A stretch of 7,212 nucleotides of DNA from Treponema sp. (lineage in GTDB: Bacteria > Spirochaetota > Spirochaetia > Treponematales > Breznakiellaceae), in assembly GCA_031284195.1 (NCBI GenBank), contig JAITAI010000231.1:1-7212 (forward strand). Reading direction: 5' to 3'. The notes under the pieces were generated by a model. The model did not search any database. It was given only the letters and a program-made list of their open reading frames with translations, and was not told where the DNA came from. The position numbers and the translations under genes were made by a program. Positions 1 to 6,565 of the stretch are shown piece by piece. How positions within the stretch are numbered: the first letter of the stretch is position 1; the number at the start of each line of letters is the position of its first letter.

Positions 1-486
1 CCGGTACACATGATAGAACAGATCAACAAGGTGGTCCGGGAATCCCGGCAGCTCATGCAAGTCCTGGGCCGGGAGCCTACGGATGAGGAGATCGCCGAGC
101 GGCTCGGCTGGACCACCCAACGGGTGAAATCCGTGAAGAATGTCGCACGGGAGCCCATATCTTTGGAAACCCCCATTGGAGAAGAAGAAGATTCCCTCTT
201 AGGGGATTTTATTGAAGACAAGGAAGTGGAAAATCCCGCCAACCTCACGGCCTTTACCTTATTGCAGGAACAGCTTTCCGGGGTGCTTTCCACGCTGCCT
301 CTCAGGGAACAGGAAGTGCTCAAGATGCGTTTCGGCCTGGATGACGGCTATTCCCTTACCCTGGAAGAGGTGGGGTTGTACTTTAATGTTACCCGAGAAC
401 GGATCCGGCAGATCGAGGCAAAAGCCCTGCGCCGGTTGCGGCATCCCAAACGGAGCCGTCGTTTAAAAGATTATTTAGACCACTAA
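1..486 (+). CDS. rpoD: RNA polymerase primary sigma factor RpoD (sigma-70), C-terminal part; 5' end outside window
   Basis: This is the 3' part of the housekeeping sigma factor, which directs RNA polymerase to -10/-35 promoters. The frame is open from base 1 (P-V-H-M-I-E-Q-I-N-K, the well-known start of region 3), so the ATG at base 10 is internal and the gene begins left of the window. Of the 161 visible residues, about 1-80 are region 3, including E-P-T-D-E-E-I-A and the P-I-S-L-E-T-P-I-G-E segment. Residues 96-118 are region 4.1, with the L-P-L-R-E-Q-E-V-L and M-R-F-G-L motifs. Residues 119-147 are the region 4.2 helix-turn-helix that reads the -35 box, with VTRERIRQIEAKALRR at 130-145 almost identical to E. 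coli RpoD. It ends H-P-K-R-S-R-R-L-K-D-Y-L-D-H then TAA, the normal C-terminus. The next gene lies 117 bases downstream on the same strand. The assignment to the primary sigma is secure; an alternative sigma would not keep this region 4.2 sequence. Confidence 0.97.
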   Translation, partial: PVHMIEQINKVVRESRQLMQVLGREPTDEEIAERLGWTTQRVKSVKNVAREPISLETPIGEEEDSLLGDFIEDKEVENPANLTAFTLLQEQLSGVLSTLPLREQEVLKMRFGLDDGYSLTLEEVGLYFNVTRERIRQIEAKALRRLRHPKRSRRLKDYLDH

Positions 487-603
487 AGGATGCGTTACAG
501 TCCTGATATCCAATAAACAGGGGGAACGGTTTACCAATCAAAGGGTGCCTATGCCGTCACCTTATGAGACCTAGAAGTATAAACCATATTAAGGGGATAC
601 ACG

Positions 604-1449
604 ATGACAATGGATACAATTTTTGAGAATCTGCGGACCTTACAGGATATCCTCTCTCAAAAAATCACCTTAGAACATGATATTCAAGAGATACCTAAGA
701 TTCTCAATGCCCAAGAGGAACTATTAGCTCGGCTCAAAAAGACCTTTATTGAGAAGAATCAAGACTATGAACGAGCGCGGCTGGCAGAAGCGGAATACCG
801 CAGCCTTTTGATGGAAGCGGAACATTCCCGGGAACATGCTGAAAAAAACATGGATTCCATCAATACTCAGCGGGAATATGAGGCCTTGGATAAAGAAATT
901 AGAGATGCTTCTGACAAAGAACAACAGTACCGGAAAGAGCTGCAGCTCCAAGAACGGATCTTACTGGATTTGGACGAGCAGATGCGGCAAAACGCCGCGT
1001 TGATCCAGCAGCAAGAAGCGGAATTAGCGGAACGCCGAGCGAGTATCGAAGTAGAAATCACGGAAAAGAAAGCCCAGGTTGAACAGCTTATGGAACAAGA
1101 ACGGGCTGTAACCCCGGATATTGATTCAGAGATCCTCTTTAAGTTTGAACGGATCATTAGAAACAAGATGGGCCGGGGCATAGTGGCCATCAAGGGAGGG
1201 GTCTGTATGGGCTGCCACATGATACTTCCCGCCCAATTTGCCAATACGATTCGCCAGGGAGAAGAGATCGTTTTTTGTCCTTATTGTTCCCGGATCCTCT
1301 TCTATGAAGAATCCGAGCAAGGGGAAGAGGACTTTTTCGATATTGAAGATGCAGGCAGTCTTGCGGACTTGGATGATATGGAAGACGACGACTACGAAGA
1401 AGAGGATGAAGAGGAAGAAGAAAAAATCAACATCGACTATGATGACTAG
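604..1449 (+). CDS. Coiled-coil protein with C4 zinc ribbon (CT398/FlgZ-like family), acidic C-terminal tail
   Basis: A 281-residue soluble protein. Residues about 5-170 are heptad-rich and full of E, K, Q, R and L, as expected for a long antiparallel coiled coil. The segment N-T-Q-R-E-Y-E-A-L-D-K-E-I at 87-99 is the hallmark of the family. Residues 190-235 form the zinc ribbon: C201-x2-C204, 20 intervening residues, then C225-x2-C228. The last 45 residues are extremely acidic, with long D/E runs, and look like a lineage-specific addition. The start ATG at 604 follows AAGGGGA (591-597) at 6-base spacing; the ATG at 610 is a less well-spaced alternative. A TATAAA at 578-583 could be a -10 box, but I see no good -35. 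Family members of known role, such as chlamydial CT398 and Helicobacter HP0958/FlgZ, bind RpoN (sigma-54) and secretion or flagellar components, so a role in regulation or export is possible. Transferring that role here is inference. Its place just after rpoD is at least consistent with a transcription-linked function. Confidence 0.85.
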   Translation: MTMDTIFENLRTLQDILSQKITLEHDIQEIPKILNAQEELLARLKKTFIEKNQDYERARLAEAEYRSLLMEAEHSREHAEKNMDSINTQREYEALDKEIRDASDKEQQYRKELQLQERILLDLDEQMRQNAALIQQQEAELAERRASIEVEITEKKAQVEQLMEQERAVTPDIDSEILFKFERIIRNKMGRGIVAIKGGVCMGCHMILPAQFANTIRQGEEIVFCPYCSRILFYEESEQGEEDFFDIEDAGSLADLDDMEDDDYEEEDEEEEEKINIDYDD

Positions 1450-1563
1450 CACGTTTCATGAAGTATATTCCAGTGGTTTGAGGGTTTTCCCTCGATTGGA
1501 TACAGGGGTAAGACCCGCGTAGGTGCTTCATGCGTAGCCCCGTGAAATATGTTTTTGGTTGTT

Positions 1564-1972
1564 AAAGCGATGAACTATGCTGTCGCGTCATAGGCGGTGT
1601 AACCGTATATGGTGAGGAAAGTCCGGGCTCCGCAGGGCATGATGCCGGGTAACTCCCGGGCGGGGGCTGCAAGAAGTTTCCGACAGAAAGCGCAACAGAA
1701 AGTAAACCGCTGCCATTCCCCTGACCAGGTCCTGGTAGGGGGAATACAGTAAGGGTGAAAGGGTGGAGTAAGAGCCCACCGCGGGATCGGTAACGATTCC
1801 GGCACGGCAAGCCTCATCAGGAGCAAAGTCAAACAGCGGTAAAACGGCCCGTTTTATGCCGCGGGTAGACTGCGTGGATAGGATCCGGGAGGATCCTGCC
1901 AGATAGATGACAGCCGGTACATGCTGTAATGAGCAGGTACCGTACAGAACCCGGCTTATGGTTCATCGCTTT
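1564..1972 (+). ncRNA. rnpB: RNase P RNA, bacterial class A
   Basis: This is the catalytic RNA of RNase P, which cleaves the 5' leader from precursor tRNAs. The ends pair perfectly: AAAGCGATGAAC at 1564-1575 with GTTCATCGCTTT at 1961-1972 (helix P1, 12 bp). Conserved core blocks are in order: GAGGAAAGTCC at 1614-1624 (CR-I), CAGTAAGGGTGAAA at 1747-1760, AAGAGCCCACC at 1770-1780, and ACAGAACCCGGCTTA at 1944-1958 (CR-V, pairing in P4). Other visible structures are a long P12-like hairpin at about 1715-1745, a GUAA-capped P13 at 1785-1798, the GGU at 1864-1866 that should bind the tRNA 3' CCA, and a GGGA-capped P18-like hairpin at 1880-1897 (7-bp stem). Its length of about 409 nt fits class A. 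The 5' end is set by P1; no strong promoter is visible in 1450-1563 (TATGTT at 1548-1553 is a weak -10 candidate). Small open frames on the opposite strand here are artefacts of the RNA gene. Confidence 0.97.
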
Positions 1973-1976
1973 TTTT
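1961..1976 (+). terminator. T run directly after the rnpB P1 helix; likely intrinsic termination of RNase P RNA
   Basis: Seven T residues (1970-1976) follow the 3' strand of P1 without a gap. No separate GC-rich hairpin lies between the RNA and the T run, so either P1 itself or the local structure just before it must serve as the stem. The position is right for ending rnpB. The stem pairs over a long range, so termination by this element is inferred. Confidence 0.45.
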
Positions 1977-2030
1977 AATTACCTCCATCCGATAGGAGCG
2001 GCTTTCCGAATTGAAATCTATACCCGCTTG

Positions 2031-2059
2031 TTTACATTCCCTAGGCTTATCGGTAGGAT
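2031..2059 (+). promoter_or_regulatory. Sigma-70 promoter for aspS
   Basis: TTTACA at 2031-2036 matches the -35 consensus at 5 of 6 bases. TAGGAT at 2054-2059 matches the -10 consensus at 4 of 6, and the spacer is exactly 17 bases. Transcription would start near 2066, giving a leader of only about 14 bases that holds the GGAGA ribosome site (2068-2072). It lies after the rnpB T run, so aspS seems to be transcribed on its own. There is no room for a T-box or attenuator downstream of this start. Confidence 0.5.
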
Positions 2060-2079
2060 AGTCTTATGGAGATAAAATC

Positions 2080-3399
2080 ATGCGTGTTCTCGCAAAAGAT
2101 ATAGCTCAAACATGCCGGGATAAGCCCGGTGAAACCGTGGAGGTGTTCGGCTGGGTACACCGGATTCGGGAACTGGGAGGCATCACCTTTGTTATCCTCC
2201 GGGATCGTTCCGGTATCCTGCAGTTGGTGTTGTCGGAAGCTGCGGATTTCGATATGTCCGGCCTCACGCTGGAATCCTCTATCAAGGTGGCGGGTGTTCC
2301 TGCTTTGAATGAAAAGGCCCCGGGAGGGGTTGAACTCAGGGGGCATAAGGTGGAATGTATTGCCCGGGCTGCCCCGGATCTCCCTTATCAGGTAAATGCC
2401 GACACCGGGAAGATCGGTCTTGAAGCTATCTTGGACCATCGGGCCCTCTCCTTGCGGAACCCCAAAATTCGAGCCATCTTCAAGGTACAGTCCACTATCA
2501 TCGAAGCCTTTGCTCAGTACCTCCGGGGACAGGATTTTACTGAAATTAAAACCAGCAAACTCGTCGGCAGCGGTACCGAAGGGGGAGCTGAACTTTTTGA
2601 AGTGGAGTACTTTGATAAAAAGATGTACCTTGCCCAGTCGCCTCAGATTTACAAGCAGATTATGGTAGCCAGCGGTCTCGAACGGGTCTTTGAGGTTGCC
2701 CCGGCATACCGGGCGGAAAAACACGACACCCCCCGGCACTTGAACGAGTATGTTTCCCTGGATGTGGAGATGGCTTTTATTGAGTCAGAAAAGGATCTTA
2801 TCGACCTAGAAAAGGGTATCCTGTCCCATATCTTCACCGAGCTCGCCCGGAAAAACTCCGCGGAACTGGCGCTATGGAATACCCTGGTTCCCGATGCCCA
2901 GGCGGTCTACCAAGCCCCTATCATACCTTACGAAGAGGCCCTCAAGATTGTCAATACTGAGTCATCTTCAGGGGATACAAAGCAAAAGGCTCGAATCTTT
3001 GATATCAATCCCGAAGCTGAACGGCTCCTTTGCGATTGGGCCCTCCGGGAAAAGGGGACGGATCTGGTTTTTGTCAATGAGTTTCCTCGGCGGTATCGGC
3101 CGTTTTATACTTACCCCTTGGATACCACACGAACCATGAGCTTTGACGCCCTGTTTCGAGGGCTGGAGATCACCACCGGAGGCAGGCGGCAGCATGATTA
3201 TAAGGCCCTCCTGGAGGTACTGCCTAAGTTTGGCCTGAAAGAGGAAGCCATTGCAGGGTACCGGGTCTTTCAGTATGGCTGTCCCCCTCACGGCGGCTTT
3301 GCAATAGGCTGCGAGCGGCTCACCCAGAAAATCCTGGGGCTTAGCAATGTAAAGGAAGCCAGCCTCTTTCCCCGGGACCGAAAACGGATAGAACCCTAA
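2080..3399 (+). CDS. aspS: Aspartyl-tRNA synthetase, archaeal/AspRS2 type, probably non-discriminating
   Basis: A class IIb synthetase that attaches aspartate to tRNA in the cytoplasm. Its 439 residues match the short archaeal-type (AspRS2) enzyme, not the roughly 590-residue bacterial type with its inserted GAD domain. Residues 1-100 are the OB-fold anticodon-binding domain. The catalytic core follows: Q-S-P-Q-I-Y-K-Q at 186-193; motif 2 at about 202-226 with A-Y-R-A-E-K-H-D-T-x-R-H-L-N-E; and motif 3, G-G-F-A-I-G-C-E-R-L, at 405-414. It ends with the typical F-P-R-D at 430-433. His27 (in G-W-V-H) and Pro81 (in K-A-P-G-G-V-E) are at positions where discriminating archaeal AspRS carry Trp and Lys. 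In known AspRS2 enzymes His/Pro goes with charging both tRNA-Asp and tRNA-Asn, with GatCAB amidating the latter. That specificity is inferred. The ATG follows GGAGA at 7-base spacing. No clear terminator follows; an imperfect hairpin at 3429-3464 lacks a T run. Confidence 0.95.
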   Translation: MRVLAKDIAQTCRDKPGETVEVFGWVHRIRELGGITFVILRDRSGILQLVLSEAADFDMSGLTLESSIKVAGVPALNEKAPGGVELRGHKVECIARAAPDLPYQVNADTGKIGLEAILDHRALSLRNPKIRAIFKVQSTIIEAFAQYLRGQDFTEIKTSKLVGSGTEGGAELFEVEYFDKKMYLAQSPQIYKQIMVASGLERVFEVAPAYRAEKHDTPRHLNEYVSLDVEMAFIESEKDLIDLEKGILSHIFTELARKNSAELALWNTLVPDAQAVYQAPIIPYEEALKIVNTESSSGDTKQKARIFDINPEAERLLCDWALREKGTDLVFVNEFPRRYRPFYTYPLDTTRTMSFDALFRGLEITTGGRRQHDYKALLEVLPKFGLKEEAIAGYRVFQYGCPPHGGFAIGCERLTQKILGLSNVKEASLFPRDRKRIEP

Positions 3400-3510
3400 T
3401 GCGTCCTGGAAGTACCCGGTTTATCCGGTGAAGGGGCATACTCATATCATGCCACTCCACTTCATCGGGGTTTCTAGTATCGCCTCGTTTCATTGATATA
3501 AGGTATTTTT

Positions 3511-4863
3511 TTGAATACAAAGCCTCTGACAGAACAGTGGACTAATGCTGAGCTGTTTCGTCTTCTCTGGCCCCTGATAGTGGAGCAAGTCCTCAATGTT
3601 ACCATAGGAATAGCGGATACGGTGATGGTAAGTACCGTGGGAGAAACCGCTGTTTCAGGGGTATCCCTGGTGGATGCTATCAATGTGTTGCTGGTCATCG
3701 CGTTTGGGGCCCTTTCCACCGGCGGCTCGGTGGTGGTCAGTCAATACATAGGCCGTAAGGACCTAAAAAATGCAAGCCGAGCATCCAAGCAGCTCATGCA
3801 TGTGAGCCTCTGGGTATCCCTTATCATCATGGGCCTCACCCTCCTCTCCTATCGGCTCCTCTTGGGGTTTATTTATGGGCATATTGCCCCTGAAGTGCTG
3901 ACCGCTGCGGAGACTTATTTTTGGCTCAGTGCCTTGGGGTATCCTTTTTTGGCGGTTTATAATGCCGGAGCTTCCCTGTTCCGCAGCATGGGCAATAGCC
4001 GGATAACCATGCTGGTTGCCCTCTTGGTAAATGGGTTGAACATCGGTGGAAACGCCCTCCTCATCTTTGGTTTTCAGATGGGGGTTGCAGGTGCGGCTAT
4101 TGCCACCTTGGTAAGCCGGGCTGCGGCGGCAGTGGTATTGAGTACCCTGCTCATGTCCCACCGGGCTGGACCGGTTTCTCTCGCAGGGATATCTAAAACA
4201 CCGGTAGATCTTGCCATGATTCGCCGTATTTTGAACATAGGAATACCCAGCGGGCTGGAAAACTCCATGTTCCAAATCGGCAAACTCCTGGTCTCCAGGC
4301 TGGTGAGTACCTTTGGTACCCCATCCATTGCAGCCAACGCCATTACCAGCTCCATTGGCTCCTTTATCTACATGCCTGGTCAGGGTTTCGGTATGGCCAT
4401 CTTGATCATCGTCGGCCAATGCGTGGGGGCCCGGGACTATAGGGGAGCCAAGGCATACACCAAAAAGCTCTTGTATTTAGCCTATGGAGTGCTGATCTCT
4501 TTAAACCTGCTGATTTTTTTATGTATGGAACCCCTGGTAAGTTGCTTTAGCCTCAGCGCTGAAGCCCATGAGCTGACCAAAAGGTTTTTATCGATTCATT
4601 GTATCTCCTCCTCCATTGCGTGGCCCCTGAGTTTTGCGCTCCCCAATGCCCTACGGGCCGCAGGGGATGCGCGGTTCTGCATGATCCTCGCGAGTGTATC
4701 CATGTTTACGGTTCGGTTAAGTCTCTCCTATGGGTTAGCCGCTGTTTTTGGTTTTGGAGCGGCCGGGGTATGGTTCGGTATGGCCGGGGATTTCCTTGTT
4801 CGGGGGACCTGTTATACCTGGCGCTGGCTTCACGGCCGTTGGCAGGAAAAGACTGTGATCTAG
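3511..4863 (+). CDS. MATE-family multidrug/toxin efflux transporter
   Basis: A 450-residue integral membrane protein of the multidrug and toxic compound extrusion family, which exports cationic or other organic compounds using a Na+ or H+ gradient. About twelve hydrophobic segments lie in two homologous halves. The paired signature segments are Y-N-A-G-A-S-L-F-R-S-M-G-N-S-R in the first half and F-A-L-P-N-A-L-R-A-A-G-D-A-R in the second. TM1 carries W-P-L-I-V-E-Q, and Asp36 in A-D-T-V-M matches the TM1 acidic residue important in NorM proteins. G-I-P-S-G-L-E begins the second half. The start is TTG at 3511: an in-frame TAA lies at 3499-3501 and the next Met is residue 39, which would cut into TM1. 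A short AAGG (3500-3503) stands 7 bases before it. The substrate cannot be told from sequence. Its stop codon lies inside a 26-bp sequence repeated at 5134-5159. A 218-residue open frame on the opposite strand (3763-4419) is a shadow. Confidence 0.93.
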   Translation: MNTKPLTEQWTNAELFRLLWPLIVEQVLNVTIGIADTVMVSTVGETAVSGVSLVDAINVLLVIAFGALSTGGSVVVSQYIGRKDLKNASRASKQLMHVSLWVSLIIMGLTLLSYRLLLGFIYGHIAPEVLTAAETYFWLSALGYPFLAVYNAGASLFRSMGNSRITMLVALLVNGLNIGGNALLIFGFQMGVAGAAIATLVSRAAAAVVLSTLLMSHRAGPVSLAGISKTPVDLAMIRRILNIGIPSGLENSMFQIGKLLVSRLVSTFGTPSIAANAITSSIGSFIYMPGQGFGMAILIIVGQCVGARDYRGAKAYTKKLLYLAYGVLISLNLLIFLCMEPLVSCFSLSAEAHELTKRFLSIHCISSSIAWPLSFALPNALRAAGDARFCMILASVSMFTVRLSLSYGLAAVFGFGAAGVWFGMAGDFLVRGTCYTWRWLHGRWQEKTVI

Positions 4864-4868
4864 GAGGG
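4843..4868 (+). repeat. Upstream copy of 26-bp direct repeat bracketing the GATC array
   Basis: The sequence begins CAGGAAAAGAC, then TGTGATCTAGGAGGG. It matches 5134-5159 at 23 of 26 positions, with differences at repeat positions 12, 13 and 21. This copy is the last codons of the MATE gene, its TAG stop and five following bases. Weaker similarity (6 of 10) continues for ten more bases. A 66-base unique stretch (4870-4935) with a small dyad (GTTCG...CGAAC) lies between this copy and the array. Confidence 0.8.
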
Positions 4869-4935
4869 TCTTGCATAGACTTGTTCGACAACCCGGTTGC
4901 TTGTCCCGAAGCCCGAACCTCCCGCTGCATAAGCG

Positions 4936-5119
4936 CCTCGATCGTGGGAAGGATCGAACCTCGATCACGGGAAAGATCGAGCCTCGATCAGGGGAAGGAT
5001 CAAACCTCGATCGCGGGAAGGATCGAGCCTCGATCAGGGGAAGGATCAAGCCTCGATCATCGGAAGGATCGAACCTCGATCACCGGAAGGATCGAACCTC
5101 GATCAGAGGAGAAGACAGA
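4936..5119 (+). repeat. Intergenic tandem array: seven full copies and one degenerate copy of a 23-bp GATC-rich dyad unit
   Basis: Units start at 4936, 4959, 4982, 5005, 5028, 5051, 5074 and 5097 (the last decays after about 12 bases). Each unit reads CCTCGATC, two variable bases, then GGGAAGGATC and three bases of the form RAR. Two dyads overlap in every unit: TCGATC...GATCGA within a unit, and GATCG...CGATC across each junction, so transcripts could fold in two alternative registers. The array contains 15 GATC sites, with two more just after it. Copies 2+3 and 4+5 are near-identical 46-bp pairs, and copies 6 and 7 resemble each other, which suggests growth by unequal exchange or slippage of single and double units. 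Because 23 is not a multiple of 3, and no start or ribosome site precedes it, it is not read as coding even though all + frames stay open. There are no spacers between units, so it is not CRISPR. Confidence 0.9.
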
Positions 5120-5133
5120 CCCCGCTCAGGGAT

Positions 5134-5159
5134 CAGGAAAAGACCCTGATCTAAGAGGG
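5134..5159 (+). repeat. Downstream copy of 26-bp direct repeat bracketing the GATC array
   Basis: It matches 4843-4868 at 23 of 26 positions. In this copy two changed bases (CC for TG) create a perfect hairpin, GATCAGG (5131-5137) with CCTGATC (5145-5151), around a 7-base loop. There is no T run after it, so it is a poor intrinsic terminator. The copy overlaps the likely -35 region of the helicase promoter. Confidence 0.8.
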
Positions 5160-5175
5160 CATCGAATAGTATAGT
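5146..5175 (+). promoter_or_regulatory. Possible sigma-70 promoter of the helicase gene
   Basis: TATAGT at 5170-5175 matches the -10 consensus at 5 of 6 bases. The best -35 is CTGATC at 5146-5151 (3 of 6, 18-base spacer), which lies within the downstream 26-bp repeat and includes a GATC site. Transcription would start near 5182, just before the ribosome site at 5185-5191. The -10 is good; the -35 is weak. Confidence 0.35.
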
Positions 5176-5196
5176 ACCAAGATAGAGAGGACAAAC

Positions 5197-6453
5197 ATGG
5201 CGTTGAATGTACCTTTTTCATATACGGATCTGGGGATATCCCCTTTTTTTATCCAGCGACTTTCGGAACGGGGGATTCATCATCCTACAGCGATACAAAA
5301 GCTGGCTATCCCCCGGCTTTTAGCTGGTGAGAACCTGATATTTCGTTCCGCTACTGGTACGGGAAAAACCTTTGCGTACCTGCTGCCCTTGTTTGAGCGG
5401 CTTCTGAGTGCTGAGGTATGCCGCATTGCCGGGGCTTCCGGGCCGATTCTTTTGATCATCGCCCCTACCTTGGAACTATGTGCTCAAATTAAGGAAGAAG
5501 GGGATTTTCTTATGAAAGAAGGTCCTGGAGGAACCCTGGTCAAGATGAGTCTCATCATCGGTTCGGCGAATATGCATCGGCAGATCGAGACCCTTAAAAA
5601 GGATAAACCCCAGGTAATCGTGGGAAACCCTGCCCGGCTCTTACAACTAGCCCGTATGGGGAAGCTCAAGTTGGACTGGATTAAAGCCCTGGTTCTGGAT
5701 GAAGGGGACAGGCTTATTGCCGATGAACTCTTCCCAGAAACTCAGGACTTGGTAAGCCGTATCAATCCTATCCGTCAAACTGCGGCATGTTCGGCTACCA
5801 TGTCTGCCCGAAGCCGGGAACGGCTCCTACCCCTGATGGGGGAGCCCATACTCGCCGTGGCAAGCGACGAACAGGAGATTTTACGGGAAAGGATACAACA
5901 CTGGGCCCTTTTCAGCGAGACCAGGAAAAAGATTTCTCTGCTCTGTTCCTTTCTTGTTGCAACAATGGCGAAGAAGGTATTGATCTTTAGCAATCGAGGA
6001 GGGCAGGTGGGGAACATCGTTTCTCAACTGCAATACCACCATATAGCTGCGATGGGTCTCTACGGTGAGATGGATAAAAAGACCCGGAAACAGGCCCTAG
6101 AGGACTTCAAAGCCGGCAGGGCCCGGGTTCTGGTTTCAAGCGATCTTGCTGCCCGGGGACTGGATATTCCCCGCATTAGCTATGTGGTTGCCCTGGACGT
6201 ACCAGATAGGGAGGGCTATATCCACCGGGCAGGCCGTACAGGCCGGGCAGGGCAGCGGGGTATTATGGTGACCCTTGGGGATGGGGAAGAGCTGCGCCGC
6301 CTTGCGGTATTGGAGAAAAAACTGAGGATCTCGGTGTACCCCAAGGTGTTCTATCGAGGAAGCATCAGTGCACCGCCTCCCTTAGACAAGCACCTCCGCT
6401 CCCCAAGTTCTCATACCCAAAAGGCGCCTGACACCACGGGGAATTCAATTTAA
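5197..6453 (+). CDS. DEAD-box ATP-dependent RNA helicase with DEGD in motif II
   Basis: A 418-residue superfamily 2 RNA helicase that uses ATP to unwind short RNA duplexes, in the cytoplasm. Domain 1 has the Q motif (F7 upstream, G26-I, P30-T-A-I-Q34), motif I A-T-G-T-G-K-T at 52-58, motif Ia as P-T-L-E-L at 90-94 (usual PTREL), motif Ib as N-P-A-R-L at 144-148 (usual TPGRL), motif II D-E-G-D at 168-171 (usual DEAD) and motif III S-A-T at 199-201. Domain 2 has motif IV L-I-F-S-N-R at 262-267, motif V with A-R-G-L-D-I-P at 319-325 and motif VI H-R-A-G-R-T-G-R at 343-350. The catalytic Lys57, Asp168, Glu169 and both arginines of motif VI are present, so it should be active. The short tail after 375 is rich in Ser and Pro and has no known RNA-binding domain, so the specific substrate is unknown. 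The ATG follows GAGAGGA (5185-5191) at 5-base spacing. Confidence 0.92.
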   Translation: MALNVPFSYTDLGISPFFIQRLSERGIHHPTAIQKLAIPRLLAGENLIFRSATGTGKTFAYLLPLFERLLSAEVCRIAGASGPILLIIAPTLELCAQIKEEGDFLMKEGPGGTLVKMSLIIGSANMHRQIETLKKDKPQVIVGNPARLLQLARMGKLKLDWIKALVLDEGDRLIADELFPETQDLVSRINPIRQTAACSATMSARSRERLLPLMGEPILAVASDEQEILRERIQHWALFSETRKKISLLCSFLVATMAKKVLIFSNRGGQVGNIVSQLQYHHIAAMGLYGEMDKKTRKQALEDFKAGRARVLVSSDLAARGLDIPRISYVVALDVPDREGYIHRAGRTGRAGQRGIMVTLGDGEELRRLAVLEKKLRISVYPKVFYRGSISAPPPLDKHLRSPSSHTQKAPDTTGNSI

Positions 6454-6473
6454 GGGATCATCGGTTATCCATG

Positions 6474-6510
6474 ACCGTTTCAGGTTGATCCACATCACGG
6501 TGTTTTTCTT
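6474..6510 (+). terminator. Possible intrinsic terminator of the helicase gene
   Basis: ACCGT (6474-6478) can pair with ACGGT (6497-6501), with a smaller GG...CC pairing inside the loop. The run GTTTTTCTTT follows at once. A competing pairing, GGATCA near 6456 with TGATCC near 6486, also exists. The stem is short and the loop long, so this is a weak candidate, but it is placed correctly 20 bases after the helicase stop codon. Confidence 0.35.
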
Positions 6511-6565
6511 TGAAAGAGGGGTAAACAGACCTGTTATATGCAGTACCGCCTGTACTCCATTATTT

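Noticed and set aside
1480..1493. GAGGG-TTTT-CCCTC hairpin after the zinc-ribbon gene as an intrinsic terminator
   Set aside because: The stem is only 5 bp and no T run follows. It may be chance or part of the rnpB upstream region.
2047..2739. 230-residue open frame opposite aspS
   Set aside because: Complement of a strongly conserved synthetase gene, with no domain and no ribosome site seen.
3429..3464. Imperfect hairpin (TGAAG/CTTCA and GGCAT/ATGCC) after aspS as a terminator
   Set aside because: It is interrupted by unequal bulges and not followed by a T run, so it is not supported as a terminator.
3763..4419. 218-residue open frame opposite the MATE gene
   Set aside because: It is rich in Gly, Asn, His and Gln, with no recognisable domain, as expected for the antisense of a membrane protein gene. 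The MATE protein on the + strand is clearly real.
4936..5119. CRISPR array
   Set aside because: The 23-bp units are contiguous with no unique spacers, and no cas-like gene is in the window.
4599..5174. 191-codon + strand open frame spanning the MATE 3' end and the repeat array (and a 92-codon frame at 4871-5149)
   Set aside because: The first half is an out-of-frame shadow of the MATE gene. The rest is the 23-bp repeat, which has no stops in any + frame. No ribosome site or start is suitable.
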